Source: a virus
Length of the DNA stretch: 21,234 bases
Direction: 5' to 3' (one strand)
Virus record (IMG/VR): IMGVR_UViG_3300030390_000875
Coordinates: 1 to 21,234 of that record
The translations under genes and the position numbers were made by a program. The notes beneath the pieces are model-generated. The model made no database searches. It worked only from the letters and a program-made list of their open reading frames with translations, and was not told where the DNA came from. Within the stretch, counting starts at the first letter, position 1. Every line of letters begins with the position of its first letter. Below are positions 1-5,790 of the stretch, piece after piece.

Positions 1-43
1 GGGGGGCATGTTAGTACTAAATAATTTTTATGGGACTAGAAAA

Positions 44-64
44 TTTAGTATATTATCTTTATAG
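44..64 (+). promoter_or_regulatory. Candidate phage promoter, copy 1
   Basis: TTTAG-TATATTAT-CTT-TATAG lies 26 nt before the first start codon. The pattern TTT-NN-TATATTAT-NNN-TATAG recurs exactly at 10796 and 17973, and with the last spacer missing at 15977, each time in a gap just before a gene. Recurrence and position support a promoter; which sigma factor reads it is unknown. A phage-encoded or phage-modified specificity is an inference. Confidence 0.6.
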
Positions 65-90
65 ATGTATTATAACTAAAAAGAAAACTT

Positions 91-411
91 ATGTCAAAAT
101 GGGAAAATGAACCAGAGCATGAAAGTGGTTTAACGGAGATTGAACAAATGCAATTAGATCAAGTGATCTTAGAGACAGCGTATAATAACTCTTATTTTGT
201 TTTAACTAATCAAATTACTTTTGAGGACTTAATGATAAGGAAATTTAAAAAAGGTCATGAGGCAGTAATGGCTTACGACCCTGAATCAGGTCCTACACAA
301 GAAGAACTTGAGAATATGATCCATCACTATATTGGGTTTGAGAATTATGAAAGATGTGCTAAACTACAAAAGATAATGGATAAAACGTATCCTCAAACTT
401 CTGAAGCATAA
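91..411 (+). CDS. Small acidic protein with a UVR-like motif
   Basis: This 106-aa protein of unknown role opens the first transcription unit, 26 nt behind a candidate promoter. The ATG follows an A-rich leader without Shine-Dalgarno sequence, as in Bacteroidota. The C-terminal third (about residues 70-98) has the spacing of a UVR motif, the helical hairpin of UvrB/UvrC and Clp-associated proteins: a hydrophobic/Met helix, then F-E-N-Y-E-R-C-A-K-L-Q. UVR motifs mediate protein-protein contacts, so an adaptor role is possible but not shown. The N-terminus is acidic, and there is no signal peptide or membrane segment. It sits 38 nt ahead of the basic-protein cassette and may share its mRNA. The gene is certain enough; the motif call is moderate. 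Confidence 0.75.
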   Translation: MSKWENEPEHESGLTEIEQMQLDQVILETAYNNSYFVLTNQITFEDLMIRKFKKGHEAVMAYDPESGPTQEELENMIHHYIGFENYERCAKLQKIMDKTYPQTSEA

Positions 412-449
412 GTATCGTATTTGGTATAGAAAAAATATAAAAAGAAATT

Positions 450-656
450 ATGGCGTTAAAGAAAAAAGCATCTAAGAAAAAAAGTACAGTAAATAGTTCA
501 GGGAACTATACTAAACCAGGAATGCGTAAGCGTTTATTTAATTCTATTAAAGCAGGAGGAAAAGGTGGGGCACCAGGACAATGGTCAGCACGTAAAGCTC
601 AAATGCTAGCAAAAAAATATAAATCAAACGGAGGCGGATATAAAACAAAGAAATAA
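450..656 (+). CDS. Lys-rich mini-protein 1 of a basic cassette
   Basis: This 68-aa protein has no Asp or Glu and about 20 Lys/Arg, so its net charge is very high. A Lys-rich N-terminal tail (residues 4-11) precedes a compact core with GNYTKPGMRKRLF, then GAPGQWSARKAQMLAKKYK, and a Gly/Lys tail. From memory, this NYTKP...RKRLF...GQWSARKAQ arrangement recurs in small proteins of aquatic phages, but I cannot name its family with certainty. Its stop overlaps the next start (TAATG at 654-658), so translational coupling is likely. Composition suggests nucleic-acid binding, for example DNA condensation, packaging or virion cargo; that is inference. The leader is A-rich (AAAAAGAAATT before ATG). Confidence 0.8.
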   Translation: MALKKKASKKKSTVNSSGNYTKPGMRKRLFNSIKAGGKGGAPGQWSARKAQMLAKKYKSNGGGYKTKK

Positions 657-826
657 TGAAAGGAGTAAAACACTATTTAAAAAACGGAACTGAATGGAAA
701 GGTGCTAGTCACAAAATGTCTAATGGTAAATTACATACTGGTAAGACACATACAAAAACTAGTAAACCATTAGTTCATATGAAAGACTTATCTAAAACAG
801 CTAAACTTAAAGCTAAGAAAAAGTAA
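656..826 (+). CDS. Lys/His-rich mini-protein 2 of the basic cassette
   Basis: This is a 56-residue reading frame. Its ATG shares one base with the preceding stop, and its own stop shares one base with the next ATG (824-828). It has 16 Lys and five His against one Glu and one Asp. The start MKGVKHYLKNGTEWKG looks like a short beta-hairpin; the middle carries a Lys/His/Thr-rich stretch around residues 25-37; and the end is a Lys cluster (AKLKAKKK). Coupling on both sides and the same charge bias as its neighbours make it a real gene despite its size. I do not recognise a family. Nucleic-acid or polyanion binding is inferred from charge only. Confidence 0.75.
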   Translation: MKGVKHYLKNGTEWKGASHKMSNGKLHTGKTHTKTSKPLVHMKDLSKTAKLKAKKK

Positions 827-948
827 TGGCTTTACCAGGTAAAAAGAAGAAAAAGAAAACATCTTGTTGGGCAGGTTACGTTAAAAAAGGCCTAAAGAAA
901 AAAGGAAATAAGATGGTAAATAACTGTGTACGTAAAAAGTCTAGGTAA
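826..948 (+). CDS. Tiny Lys-rich mini-protein 3 with a CWAGY...NCV motif
   Basis: This 40-aa protein starts with MALPG and six consecutive Lys, followed by CWAGYVKKGLKKKGNKMVNNCVRKK. There are no acidic residues and about 16 Lys/Arg. From memory, a C-W-x-G-Y ... G-x-K ... N-C-V pattern is common at short, often terminal, basic segments in aquatic phage proteins, where the two Cys could pair or bind metal. Start and stop overlap both neighbours by one base (TAATG), which argues strongly for translation. Function is unknown; a free-standing version of a motif usually found as a tail on larger proteins is one reading. Confidence 0.75.
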   Translation: MALPGKKKKKKTSCWAGYVKKGLKKKGNKMVNNCVRKKSR

Positions 949-1190
949 TGGCAAAAACTAAACAACAAAAAAGTCTTACTAGATGGACTAAACAGAAGTG
1001 GAGGACGGCAAGCGGAAAGAAATCTTCTGAGACTGGTGAAGTATATGCTCCGTCTAAGACTATTTCTAAGTTAAAAAGTACTAAGAAAGGTAAAAAGAAA
1101 TTAGCTGCAGCAAACGCAAAGAAAAGAGCTGCTACAAAAAAAGGTAAACAACATGCTAGTCATGGTTTACATAAAGGTAAAAATAGATAA
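948..1190 (+). CDS. Basic mini-protein 4, DUF5872-like
   Basis: This 80-aa protein is roughly one third Lys/Arg, with two Glu. The N-terminal SLTRWTKQKWRTASGKKS segment (residues 9-26) matches my recollection of the RW-x-x-x-KW-core of DUF5872, found in phages, giant viruses and some marine genomes. The C-terminal half is a Lys/Ala tail (AAANAKKRAATKKGK) that resembles linker-histone or HU tails. It is coupled upstream through TAATG and ends 2 nt before the next gene. Function of the domain family is unknown to me; the tail composition supports DNA or RNA binding as an inference. Family name is recalled, not searched. Confidence 0.75.
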   Translation: MAKTKQQKSLTRWTKQKWRTASGKKSSETGEVYAPSKTISKLKSTKKGKKKLAAANAKKRAATKKGKQHASHGLHKGKNR

Positions 1191-1192
1191 TT

Positions 1193-1483
1193 ATGGCATC
1201 AAAGAAAGATGGTAGATTAGCAAAAGCAGGAGTATCTGGTTATAACAAACCTAAAAGAACCCCTTCTCATCCAAAAAAGTCACATGTAGTTGTGGCTAAG
1301 GTAGGAGATAAAGTAAAAACTATACGTTTTGGACAACAAGGCGTAAAGACTGCAGGTAAACCTAAAGCTGGTGAATCTGCTAAACAAAAGGCAAGACGTA
1401 AGAGTTTTAAAGCTAGGCACGGAAGAAATATTGCTAAAGGTAAAATGAGTGCTGCATATTGGGCTGATAAAGTCAAATGGTAA
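1193..1483 (+). CDS. Basic mini-protein 5 with KPKRTPSHPKKSHVVVAK core
   Basis: This 96-aa, highly basic protein ends the cassette. The core KPKRTPSHPKKSHVVVAKVG (residues 19-38) is followed by KTIRFGQQGV, KAGESAKQKARRKSFKARH and the ending AAYWADKVKW. I recall near-identical small proteins in many marine phage genomes (they may carry a DUF number I cannot confirm), so this is a dispersed, conserved viral family without known function. Predicted fold is a short beta segment with flanking basic helices. It lies 2 nt after its neighbour and 73 nt before the next gene, where a hairpin/-7 box element sits. Unlike the other four mini-genes it is not joined by TAATG. Confidence 0.8.
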   Translation: MASKKDGRLAKAGVSGYNKPKRTPSHPKKSHVVVAKVGDKVKTIRFGQQGVKTAGKPKAGESAKQKARRKSFKARHGRNIAKGKMSAAYWADKVKW

Positions 1484-1508
1484 AATAAATGTCTTAAACT
1501 TTTTTTAT

Positions 1509-1541
1509 TTAAACTATTTATGTATGTTTGTAATAGTTTAA
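1509..1541 (+). promoter_or_regulatory. 10-bp inverted repeat enclosing a Bacteroidota -7 box
   Basis: TTAAACTATT (1509-1518) is the exact reverse complement of AATAGTTTAA (1532-1541). The 13-nt spacer contains TATGTTTG (1523-1530), matching the Bacteroidota -7 consensus TAnnTTTG. No clear TTTG -33 element precedes it at the usual distance. No T-run follows on either strand, so it does not look like an intrinsic terminator. A promoter overlapped by an operator, or an mRNA hairpin ahead of the endolysin operon, are the two readings. Confidence 0.5.
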
Positions 1542-1556
1542 CATAAAAAAATTAAA

Positions 1557-1856
1557 ATGGCAAAATTAAATCTTGATCCAAACACGGATCCTAAATTAAG
1601 CAAAGAAGAGTTAGCAGAACGTAGAGAAGAAATTACAAGTTTCTACAAAGACAATATACCACATTTAACTGTACAAGCTGAGTATGAAGATCTATTAGCT
1701 ACAATAGAAAAGGCAAGAGCTGAAAGAATGCAAGCACAAATGTATTTAGCACAAGCATATGCTGCTTCTAAAGAAGGTGAGAACGCAAGCCCAGATTCTA
1801 AAGATGCTAAAGCATTTAAAGAAGCAATGGAAAAAGCTGCATCTAATATAGAATAG
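1557..1856 (+). CDS. Small helical protein, unknown function
   Basis: This 99-aa, Ala/Glu/Lys-rich protein is predicted to be almost wholly alpha-helical. Residues 17-75 hold long heptad-like stretches (EELAERREEI, then ATIEKARAERMQAQMYLAQAYAA) typical of a coiled-coil dimer. There is no signal peptide or membrane helix, so it is not an obvious holin although it directly precedes the endolysin (1 nt gap). It starts the transcription unit behind the inverted repeat at 1509-1541. No family recognised. A structural chaperone or assembly factor would fit, but there is no direct evidence. Confidence 0.75.
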   Translation: MAKLNLDPNTDPKLSKEELAERREEITSFYKDNIPHLTVQAEYEDLLATIEKARAERMQAQMYLAQAYAASKEGENASPDSKDAKAFKEAMEKAASNIE

Positions 1857-1857
1857 T

Positions 1858-2781
1858 ATGAGACTTCTTAAGTTAGGTGATAAGAATTTAGAGGTAAAAA
1901 AACTACAACTTAAACTTGGTTTACAACAAGATGGGCATTTTGGTCCACAAACAGAAAAGCACGTTATAAGATTTCAATTAAGTAATGGTTTAACAGCTGA
2001 TGGAATAGTTGGATCTCACACATGGAATCTATTAATTAATACACCATTTAAATTATCTGAAGAGATTGATGAGGATAATGATTTATCTAAACAACATTAT
2101 ACAACTAATTATAATCAAACTATACATAAATACTTTTTACCAAAAGGAGAATATGTAGAAGGACCTATAGAAAATCATTATATATTTTTACATCATACTG
2201 CAGGTAACTCAAACCCTTACGCATGTATAGACATGTGGGGTAGAGATAAAAGAGGTAGGATTGCTACTGAATTTGTTTTAGGTGGTATTAATCACAGAAA
2301 TGGTAATGATGAACATGATGGTGTAATGGTTCAAGCATTTGATAAAGGTAATCAAGCTTATCATTTAGGAAGAACTGGATCTGGGTTTATGAACAAACAT
2401 TCTGTAGGTTTAGAAATATGCAATATGGGATATTTAGATAGCACTACTAAAAGAACTTATGTGAATAGTTTATGTCAGAAAGATCAAATTACAGAACTAG
2501 ATCAAATGTTTAAAGGTAAAATGCATTGGCATTCTTATACAGATAAACAAATAAAAGAAACTGAAAAGTGGATTAGGTATGTAGGTGAGAGAGATGAGAT
2601 AGACATAAGATTAGGACTTAAGCAATTTATACAAAAATATGGTGCTCTAAAAGGTTTTGATTTTCAAGAAGAAGCATACTATGGTAAAGTAGAAGGTTTA
2701 TTAACACATACCAATGTAAGAAAAGATAAGTGGGATTGTTATCCACATCCTGACTTTGTTGATATGATAATGAGTTTATAA
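1858..2781 (+). CDS. Endolysin: peptidoglycan-binding domain plus zinc amidase
   Basis: This 307-aa protein is a predicted N-acetylmuramoyl-L-alanine amidase, cutting the bond between N-acetylmuramate and the peptide stem at lysis. Residues 1-60 form a PG_binding_1-type domain (LKLGDKNLEVKKLQLKLGL, then DGHFGPQT and ADGIVGSHTW). After a linker, residues 106-300 match Amidase_2/AmpD: LHHTAG with H112/H113, HSVGLEICN with E186, and the ending THTNVRKDKWDC with H284, K291 and D293, giving the expected His/His/Asp zinc site. There is no signal peptide, so export would need a holin; none is evident nearby. The cell-wall-binding domain is N-terminal. It lies 1 nt after its neighbour. Function is confident. 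Confidence 0.92.
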   Translation: MRLLKLGDKNLEVKKLQLKLGLQQDGHFGPQTEKHVIRFQLSNGLTADGIVGSHTWNLLINTPFKLSEEIDEDNDLSKQHYTTNYNQTIHKYFLPKGEYVEGPIENHYIFLHHTAGNSNPYACIDMWGRDKRGRIATEFVLGGINHRNGNDEHDGVMVQAFDKGNQAYHLGRTGSGFMNKHSVGLEICNMGYLDSTTKRTYVNSLCQKDQITELDQMFKGKMHWHSYTDKQIKETEKWIRYVGERDEIDIRLGLKQFIQKYGALKGFDFQEEAYYGKVEGLLTHTNVRKDKWDCYPHPDFVDMIMSL

Positions 2782-2782
2782 C

Positions 2783-3154
2783 ATGGCATTAGTAAATAAA
2801 ATAGATTTAAAATTAAAAGTTAATTTAGATACATGTGTAATGTATCAAATAATGACTTATTGTTTTTTTAAACAAATAGTTATAAGTAATTCTGATTTAA
2901 AATTTCTTATGCACCTTTCTAAGAATGATAATATAGAATTAACAAAGTTCTGTATTAAATTAGTTAACGGTAATATATTTAAAAGCCCACAATCTGCAAG
3001 AAATGCTATAACTAAAGCAGAAAAAAAAGGATTACTTAATAAAAGTGGAATAAATAAAAAAACTATTACTATAAATAAAGATATGAATATACAAAAGGAT
3101 GGTTTAGTATTGTTGGATTATAAAATACTTGGTAATGAATCCCAAGAAGCATAA
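2783..3154 (+). CDS. Small helical protein, possible winged-helix
   Basis: This 123-aa basic protein begins 1 nt after the endolysin stop and overlaps the HU/IHF-like gene by 20 nt. The middle (residues 65-110) reads as helix-helix-beta-hairpin: SPQSARNAITKAEKKGLL followed by two short strands (KKTITIN, GLVLLDYKIL). That layout is what a winged helix-turn-helix would show, with the Ser-rich helix as recognition helix. This is a weak structural guess, not a family match. Possible roles include a regulator or DNA-binding accessory, in keeping with its neighbours. I do not recognise a homolog. Confidence 0.7.
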   Translation: MALVNKIDLKLKVNLDTCVMYQIMTYCFFKQIVISNSDLKFLMHLSKNDNIELTKFCIKLVNGNIFKSPQSARNAITKAEKKGLLNKSGINKKTITINKDMNIQKDGLVLLDYKILGNESQEA

Positions 3155-3503
3155 AGAATTTAAAAAAAATATTGCTGATGAGGTTGGTGTTCATCAATCA
3201 GTAGTGGATGATTTTATTGCTTTTTATTATGCTAAGCTAAGAAAGCATTTATCTAACTTACAATATCCTAGAATTCAAGTAGATGGTTTAGGTACATTTA
3301 TTTTAAGGAAAAGTAAACTTGATAAGGCTATAAAAAAGAACAAGAGTATGTTAGGTAATATAGCTAAAAGAACATATAATGGTTTTGCTCAAAGTGAAGA
3401 TATACAATTGAATATTGACAACATGGAAAAGGCAAGAGAACAGATAGAAAAAAATTTAACAAACAAAAAAAAATTTAAGAATAGTAGAAATGGCAGCTTA
3501 TAA
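3135..3503 (+). CDS. HU/IHF-like DNA-bending protein
   Basis: This 122-aa protein belongs to the bacterial HU/IHF fold. The N-terminal helical part (FKKNIADEVGVHQSVVDDFI) matches the helix-turn-helix dimer body. The segment IQVDGLGTFILRKSKLDKAI corresponds to the family signature G-x-G-x-F-x-x-R, and a basic C-terminal tail follows. The usual long beta-arm is poorly conserved, as is common in phage versions. I chose the ATG at 3135; an in-frame TTG at 3129 would add two residues. crAss-like phages carry IHF-like subunits near the packaging genes, so the context agrees. It probably bends or compacts phage DNA, at replication origins or packaging sites. It overlaps both neighbours. Confidence 0.8.
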   Translation: MNPKKHKEFKKNIADEVGVHQSVVDDFIAFYYAKLRKHLSNLQYPRIQVDGLGTFILRKSKLDKAIKKNKSMLGNIAKRTYNGFAQSEDIQLNIDNMEKAREQIEKNLTNKKKFKNSRNGSL

Positions 3504-3831
3504 TATAAAAAACCTTTTAAATGTATTTAAGAACGTAGATAAAATTACAGAAGGAATAAAAAATAATATATTTAGAAAAGAGCATGTTGAGGCAGTAGCT
3601 ACAGAAAGATATCAAGTATGTATTGAGTGTTCTTTGTTTGATGCATTTGGTGATAGTTGCGTAGCACCAGGAACACAACCATGTTGTTCAGATTGTGGTT
3701 GTAGTTTAACATTTAAAATAAGATCATTATCATCTGAATGTCCTAAAGGATATTGGAAGGCAATGGCTACTGAAGAACAGGAAGAAGAGGTAATGAGTCA
3801 AGTAATTAAAAATCAAGATAATGAAAAATAA
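3490..3831 (+). CDS. Cys-rich, probable zinc-ribbon protein
   Basis: This 113-aa protein overlaps the HU/IHF-like gene by 14 nt. Eight Cys fall between residues 44 and 84: C-x2-C (44, 47), C57, CC (65-66), C-x-C (69, 71) and C84, within YQVCIEC, PCCSDCGC and SSECPKGYW. Such spacing supports one or two zinc sites. Similar C-x-x-C ... CGC ... CP-x-G-x-W proteins occur in many phages, usually as small unknowns; from memory crAss-like genomes include one. The N-terminal 40 residues are a basic amphipathic helix and the last 25 are acidic. Its role is unknown; a protein or nucleic-acid adaptor is likely. Confidence 0.75.
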   Translation: MAAYNIKNLLNVFKNVDKITEGIKNNIFRKEHVEAVATERYQVCIECSLFDAFGDSCVAPGTQPCCSDCGCSLTFKIRSLSSECPKGYWKAMATEEQEEEVMSQVIKNQDNEK

Positions 3832-3943
3832 TAATTCAATATTAATGAATAGCAATACAAGTATAGCAGGTGATATAGTAATTGTTTGGTGTTCTACTGA
3901 TACATATAATTTAAAAACAGAATGCAATGGCAATACTATTTAA
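3821..3943 (+). CDS. Possible 40-aa ORF bridging two genes
   Basis: A reading frame of 40 residues starts with MKNNNSILMNSN and contains a hydrophobic stretch (GDIVIVWC). It overlaps the preceding stop by 11 nt and the following start by 17 nt. It exactly fills what would otherwise be the only 95-nt gap in this tightly packed run, which is the main reason to list it. The start context is A-rich. There is no recognisable family. The hydrophobic stretch is too short for a membrane helix. It may equally be a spacer leader for the nuclease gene. Confidence 0.4.
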   Translation: MKNNNSILMNSNTSIAGDIVIVWCSTDTYNLKTECNGNTI

Positions 3944-4739
3944 AGAAGAAGGTCATGTTTATGAGAGTATAGATAATGACAAAATATCATGGGTAAGTGT
4001 TACTGGTTTAGTAGGTAAGTTTAAACCTAAGTTTGATAGAGATGGTCAAGCTGCAAAATCTGCAAAGAATAAAAGATCTAAATGGTATGGTATGACTGCA
4101 AAAGAAATTATAGCAGCATGGGATGGTGAAACAGAAAGAGCAATAAAGTTAGGAAACTTTTATCATAATCAAAGAGAGAATGATATGCTTGATTTTAAAA
4201 CTATACAAAGAGAAGGAACAGAGGTGCCAATTATAAAACCATTAGTTAATGAAGAAGGTGTAAAGATATCACCTAATCAGAAATTAGAAGAAGGTGTATA
4301 TCCTGAACATTTAGTCTTTCTTAAATCAGTAGGTATATGTGGACAAGCAGATGTTGTAGAAATAGTAAATGGACATATAAACATTACTGATTACAAAACT
4401 AATAAAGAAATAAAAGATAAAGGATTTACAAACTGGGAAGGTATTACTAACAAAATGTTTAGGCCTGTCAATCATTTAGATGATTGTAATCTTAACCATT
4501 ATAATTTACAACTCAGTATTTATGCGTATATTATTAAGAAGCATAACCCTAAATTAAAGATAGGTAAATTAGTAATACAACATGTAAAGTTTAAACAAGT
4601 AGGAGAAGATTCTAACGGATATCCAATTAATGAACATGTTAATGGTGAGCCAGTTTTGGAAAATATAAAAATATATGAACTACCATATTTAAGAGATGAA
4701 GTAAACTCACTAATGATGTGGATAAAAGATAACCAATGA
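3927..4739 (+). CDS. PD-(D/E)XK nuclease, RecB/Cas4-type exonuclease
   Basis: This 270-aa protein has the ordered motifs of the RecB-like PD-(D/E)XK superfamily: LGNFYHNQREND (motif with H80), E127 region, GICGQADVVE with D142, ITDYKTNKEI with the D155-x-K157 pair, and LQLSIYAY with the Q205-x3-Y209 motif that places DNA. These residues form a metal-dependent DNA-cleaving site, usually a 5'-3' exonuclease for recombination, host DNA degradation or DNA processing. Length fits stand-alone phage exonucleases. No partner annealing protein is present in the window. It overlaps the next gene by ATGA. crAss-like phages encode a PD-(D/E)XK gene, consistent with context. Function class is confident; biological role is not. 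Confidence 0.85.
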   Translation: MAILFKEEGHVYESIDNDKISWVSVTGLVGKFKPKFDRDGQAAKSAKNKRSKWYGMTAKEIIAAWDGETERAIKLGNFYHNQRENDMLDFKTIQREGTEVPIIKPLVNEEGVKISPNQKLEEGVYPEHLVFLKSVGICGQADVVEIVNGHINITDYKTNKEIKDKGFTNWEGITNKMFRPVNHLDDCNLNHYNLQLSIYAYIIKKHNPKLKIGKLVIQHVKFKQVGEDSNGYPINEHVNGEPVLENIKIYELPYLRDEVNSLMMWIKDNQ

Positions 4740-4981
4740 AATTAAAAGAATTTACAGCAGCAGTACCAATACAATCATCTACGTCAAGAATACCAACTGA
4801 CTTTGCATTTTTTGAAACAATGATAACTATTGATTTAGAAGATATAGCATATTTTAAACAATACTTTCATTTAGGTAGAGAAGCTTTTCAAGATGACTAT
4901 ACAGAAGTATTAATGAAGGGTGCAGAAAAACCTATTGTATTAAGGATAGGGTATGAAGAATTTAAAAATAATATAGCATGA
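4736..4981 (+). CDS. Hypothetical protein, unknown
   Basis: This 81-aa protein is coupled by ATGA to both neighbours (4736-4739 and 4978-4981), so it is almost certainly translated. The N-terminal 20 residues are Ser/Thr-rich and unstructured. The rest alternates beta strands and an amphipathic helix (EDIAYFKQYFHLGREAF) and ends in a strand-turn-helix (IVLRIGYEEFKNNI). There are no cysteines and no membrane segment. No family recognised. Position between the nuclease and the pre-terminase gene suggests a packaging or DNA-metabolism accessory. Confidence 0.7.
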   Translation: MKLKEFTAAVPIQSSTSRIPTDFAFFETMITIDLEDIAYFKQYFHLGREAFQDDYTEVLMKGAEKPIVLRIGYEEFKNNIA

Positions 4982-5496
4982 TAGTAAAATTATTTGATAT
5001 ACAAAATCAAACTTTAGTTGTAACAGAACATTGTTATGCTCTTCCATTTCTAAAGAAGATTATGGATGAGTATCCTAAAACACACATGCAAGTATATCAG
5101 TATATATTTTATATGACTTGTCCTGATCCTGATCTTAATCCTTTCTTTAATTTACCTGAACATCAAAAAGAAGATATTATTATTGAAGAAATAAAATTAG
5201 AAGAGTCACCAGAAGATGGAACAATTAGATATGGTATAGATATGTGTAAGAAACTATATGAAACTCCTACATATAGAGCTTATGTAGGTATTAAGGCTAT
5301 GTTAGATAGATTAGGTAAGTATATGGAGGTAACCCCTATAGAACATGGTAGAGATGGTAATATGAACTCTATGATAAATGCAGCTGCTAAGTTTGAACAA
5401 ATAAGACAATCATATAAAGGTGCATTTTTAGATATGAAACAAGAACAAGAAAGCTCTGTGCGTGGTGGTGCAGGATTAGCTTATGACCAACTATAA
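4978..5496 (+). CDS. Unknown protein upstream of the terminase block
   Basis: This 172-aa protein comes just before the GroES-like gene and terL. Residues 1-60 read as alternating strands and helices (IVKLFDIQNQTLVV, CYALPFLKKIMDEY), with a Pro-rich turn CPDPDLNPFFNLPEHQ. Residues 75-160 are mostly helical, including YRAYVGIKAMLDRLGKYM and the Ala/Gln-rich FEQIRQSYKGAFLDM. A small terminase subunit often occupies this position in tailed phages, but I see no helix-turn-helix, so I do not call it TerS. I have an impression that related genes precede terL in crAss-like phages; that was not verified. Confidence 0.75.
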   Translation: MIVKLFDIQNQTLVVTEHCYALPFLKKIMDEYPKTHMQVYQYIFYMTCPDPDLNPFFNLPEHQKEDIIIEEIKLEESPEDGTIRYGIDMCKKLYETPTYRAYVGIKAMLDRLGKYMEVTPIEHGRDGNMNSMINAAAKFEQIRQSYKGAFLDMKQEQESSVRGGAGLAYDQL

Positions 5497-5511
5497 ATAA
5501 AATTATTAAAT

Positions 5512-5790
5512 ATGAGTATGACAGTTATACCGGTAGGTAAAAAATTACTATTAAAGAAATGGAGTGTAGAAACTAAAACTAAATCTGGATTATATATTCC
5601 TGAAATAGCACAGAAGATAGAATACAAAGGTACTGTGGTAGGAAAAGGAAAAGATGTTCATGAAATAGAAGTAGGAGATATAGTACAATATGCAGAGCAC
5701 GCTATGCCAACACCAATGATGCACCAAAATGTAGAACATCTTCTTGTCCAAGAAGGTGATGTGTTTGCTATAGTAAGATATGATGAGTAG
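5512..5790 (+). CDS. GroES-like co-chaperonin
   Basis: This 92-aa protein is the length of a Cpn10 subunit and shows its order of motifs. VIPVGKKLLLKKW matches the conserved first strand (V-x-P-L-x-D-x-V-L-x-K). TKTKSGLYIPE sits where the GroEL-binding mobile loop lies. GTVVGKGKDVHEIEVGDIVQYAE matches G-x-V-x-x-V-G ... V-x-x-G-D-x-V-x-Y, and EHLLVQEGDVFAIV closes the barrel. Phage co-chaperonins (T4 gp31 is the known case) modify host GroEL so that capsid protein folds. The roof and anionic residues differ from host GroES, as expected. It overlaps terL by 11 nt, so the two are made together. An ATG at 5518 is an alternative start. Confidence 0.85.
   Translation: MSMTVIPVGKKLLLKKWSVETKTKSGLYIPEIAQKIEYKGTVVGKGKDVHEIEVGDIVQYAEHAMPTPMMHQNVEHLLVQEGDVFAIVRYDE

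Noticed and set aside
8-64. Short frame starting at the contig edge
   Set aside because: Only 18 residues, and it overlaps the promoter motif; too short and uninformative.
1267-1476. Minus-strand open frame of 69 aa
   Set aside because: It lies wholly inside the basic mini-protein 5 gene, has no leader, and reads as a hydrophobic mirror of Lys-rich codons.
1509-1541. Intrinsic terminator
   Set aside because: The stem is AT-rich, has a long loop, and lacks a T-run on either strand.
3730-3933. Minus-strand hydrophobic frame of 67 aa, holin-like
   Set aside because: It is antisense to the Cys-rich protein and the next start; A-rich coding DNA gives Phe/Leu/Ile-rich antisense by chance. All genes here are on the + strand.
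4978-5496. Small terminase subunit
   Set aside because: Position fits, but there is no helix-turn-helix or other TerS signature visible.
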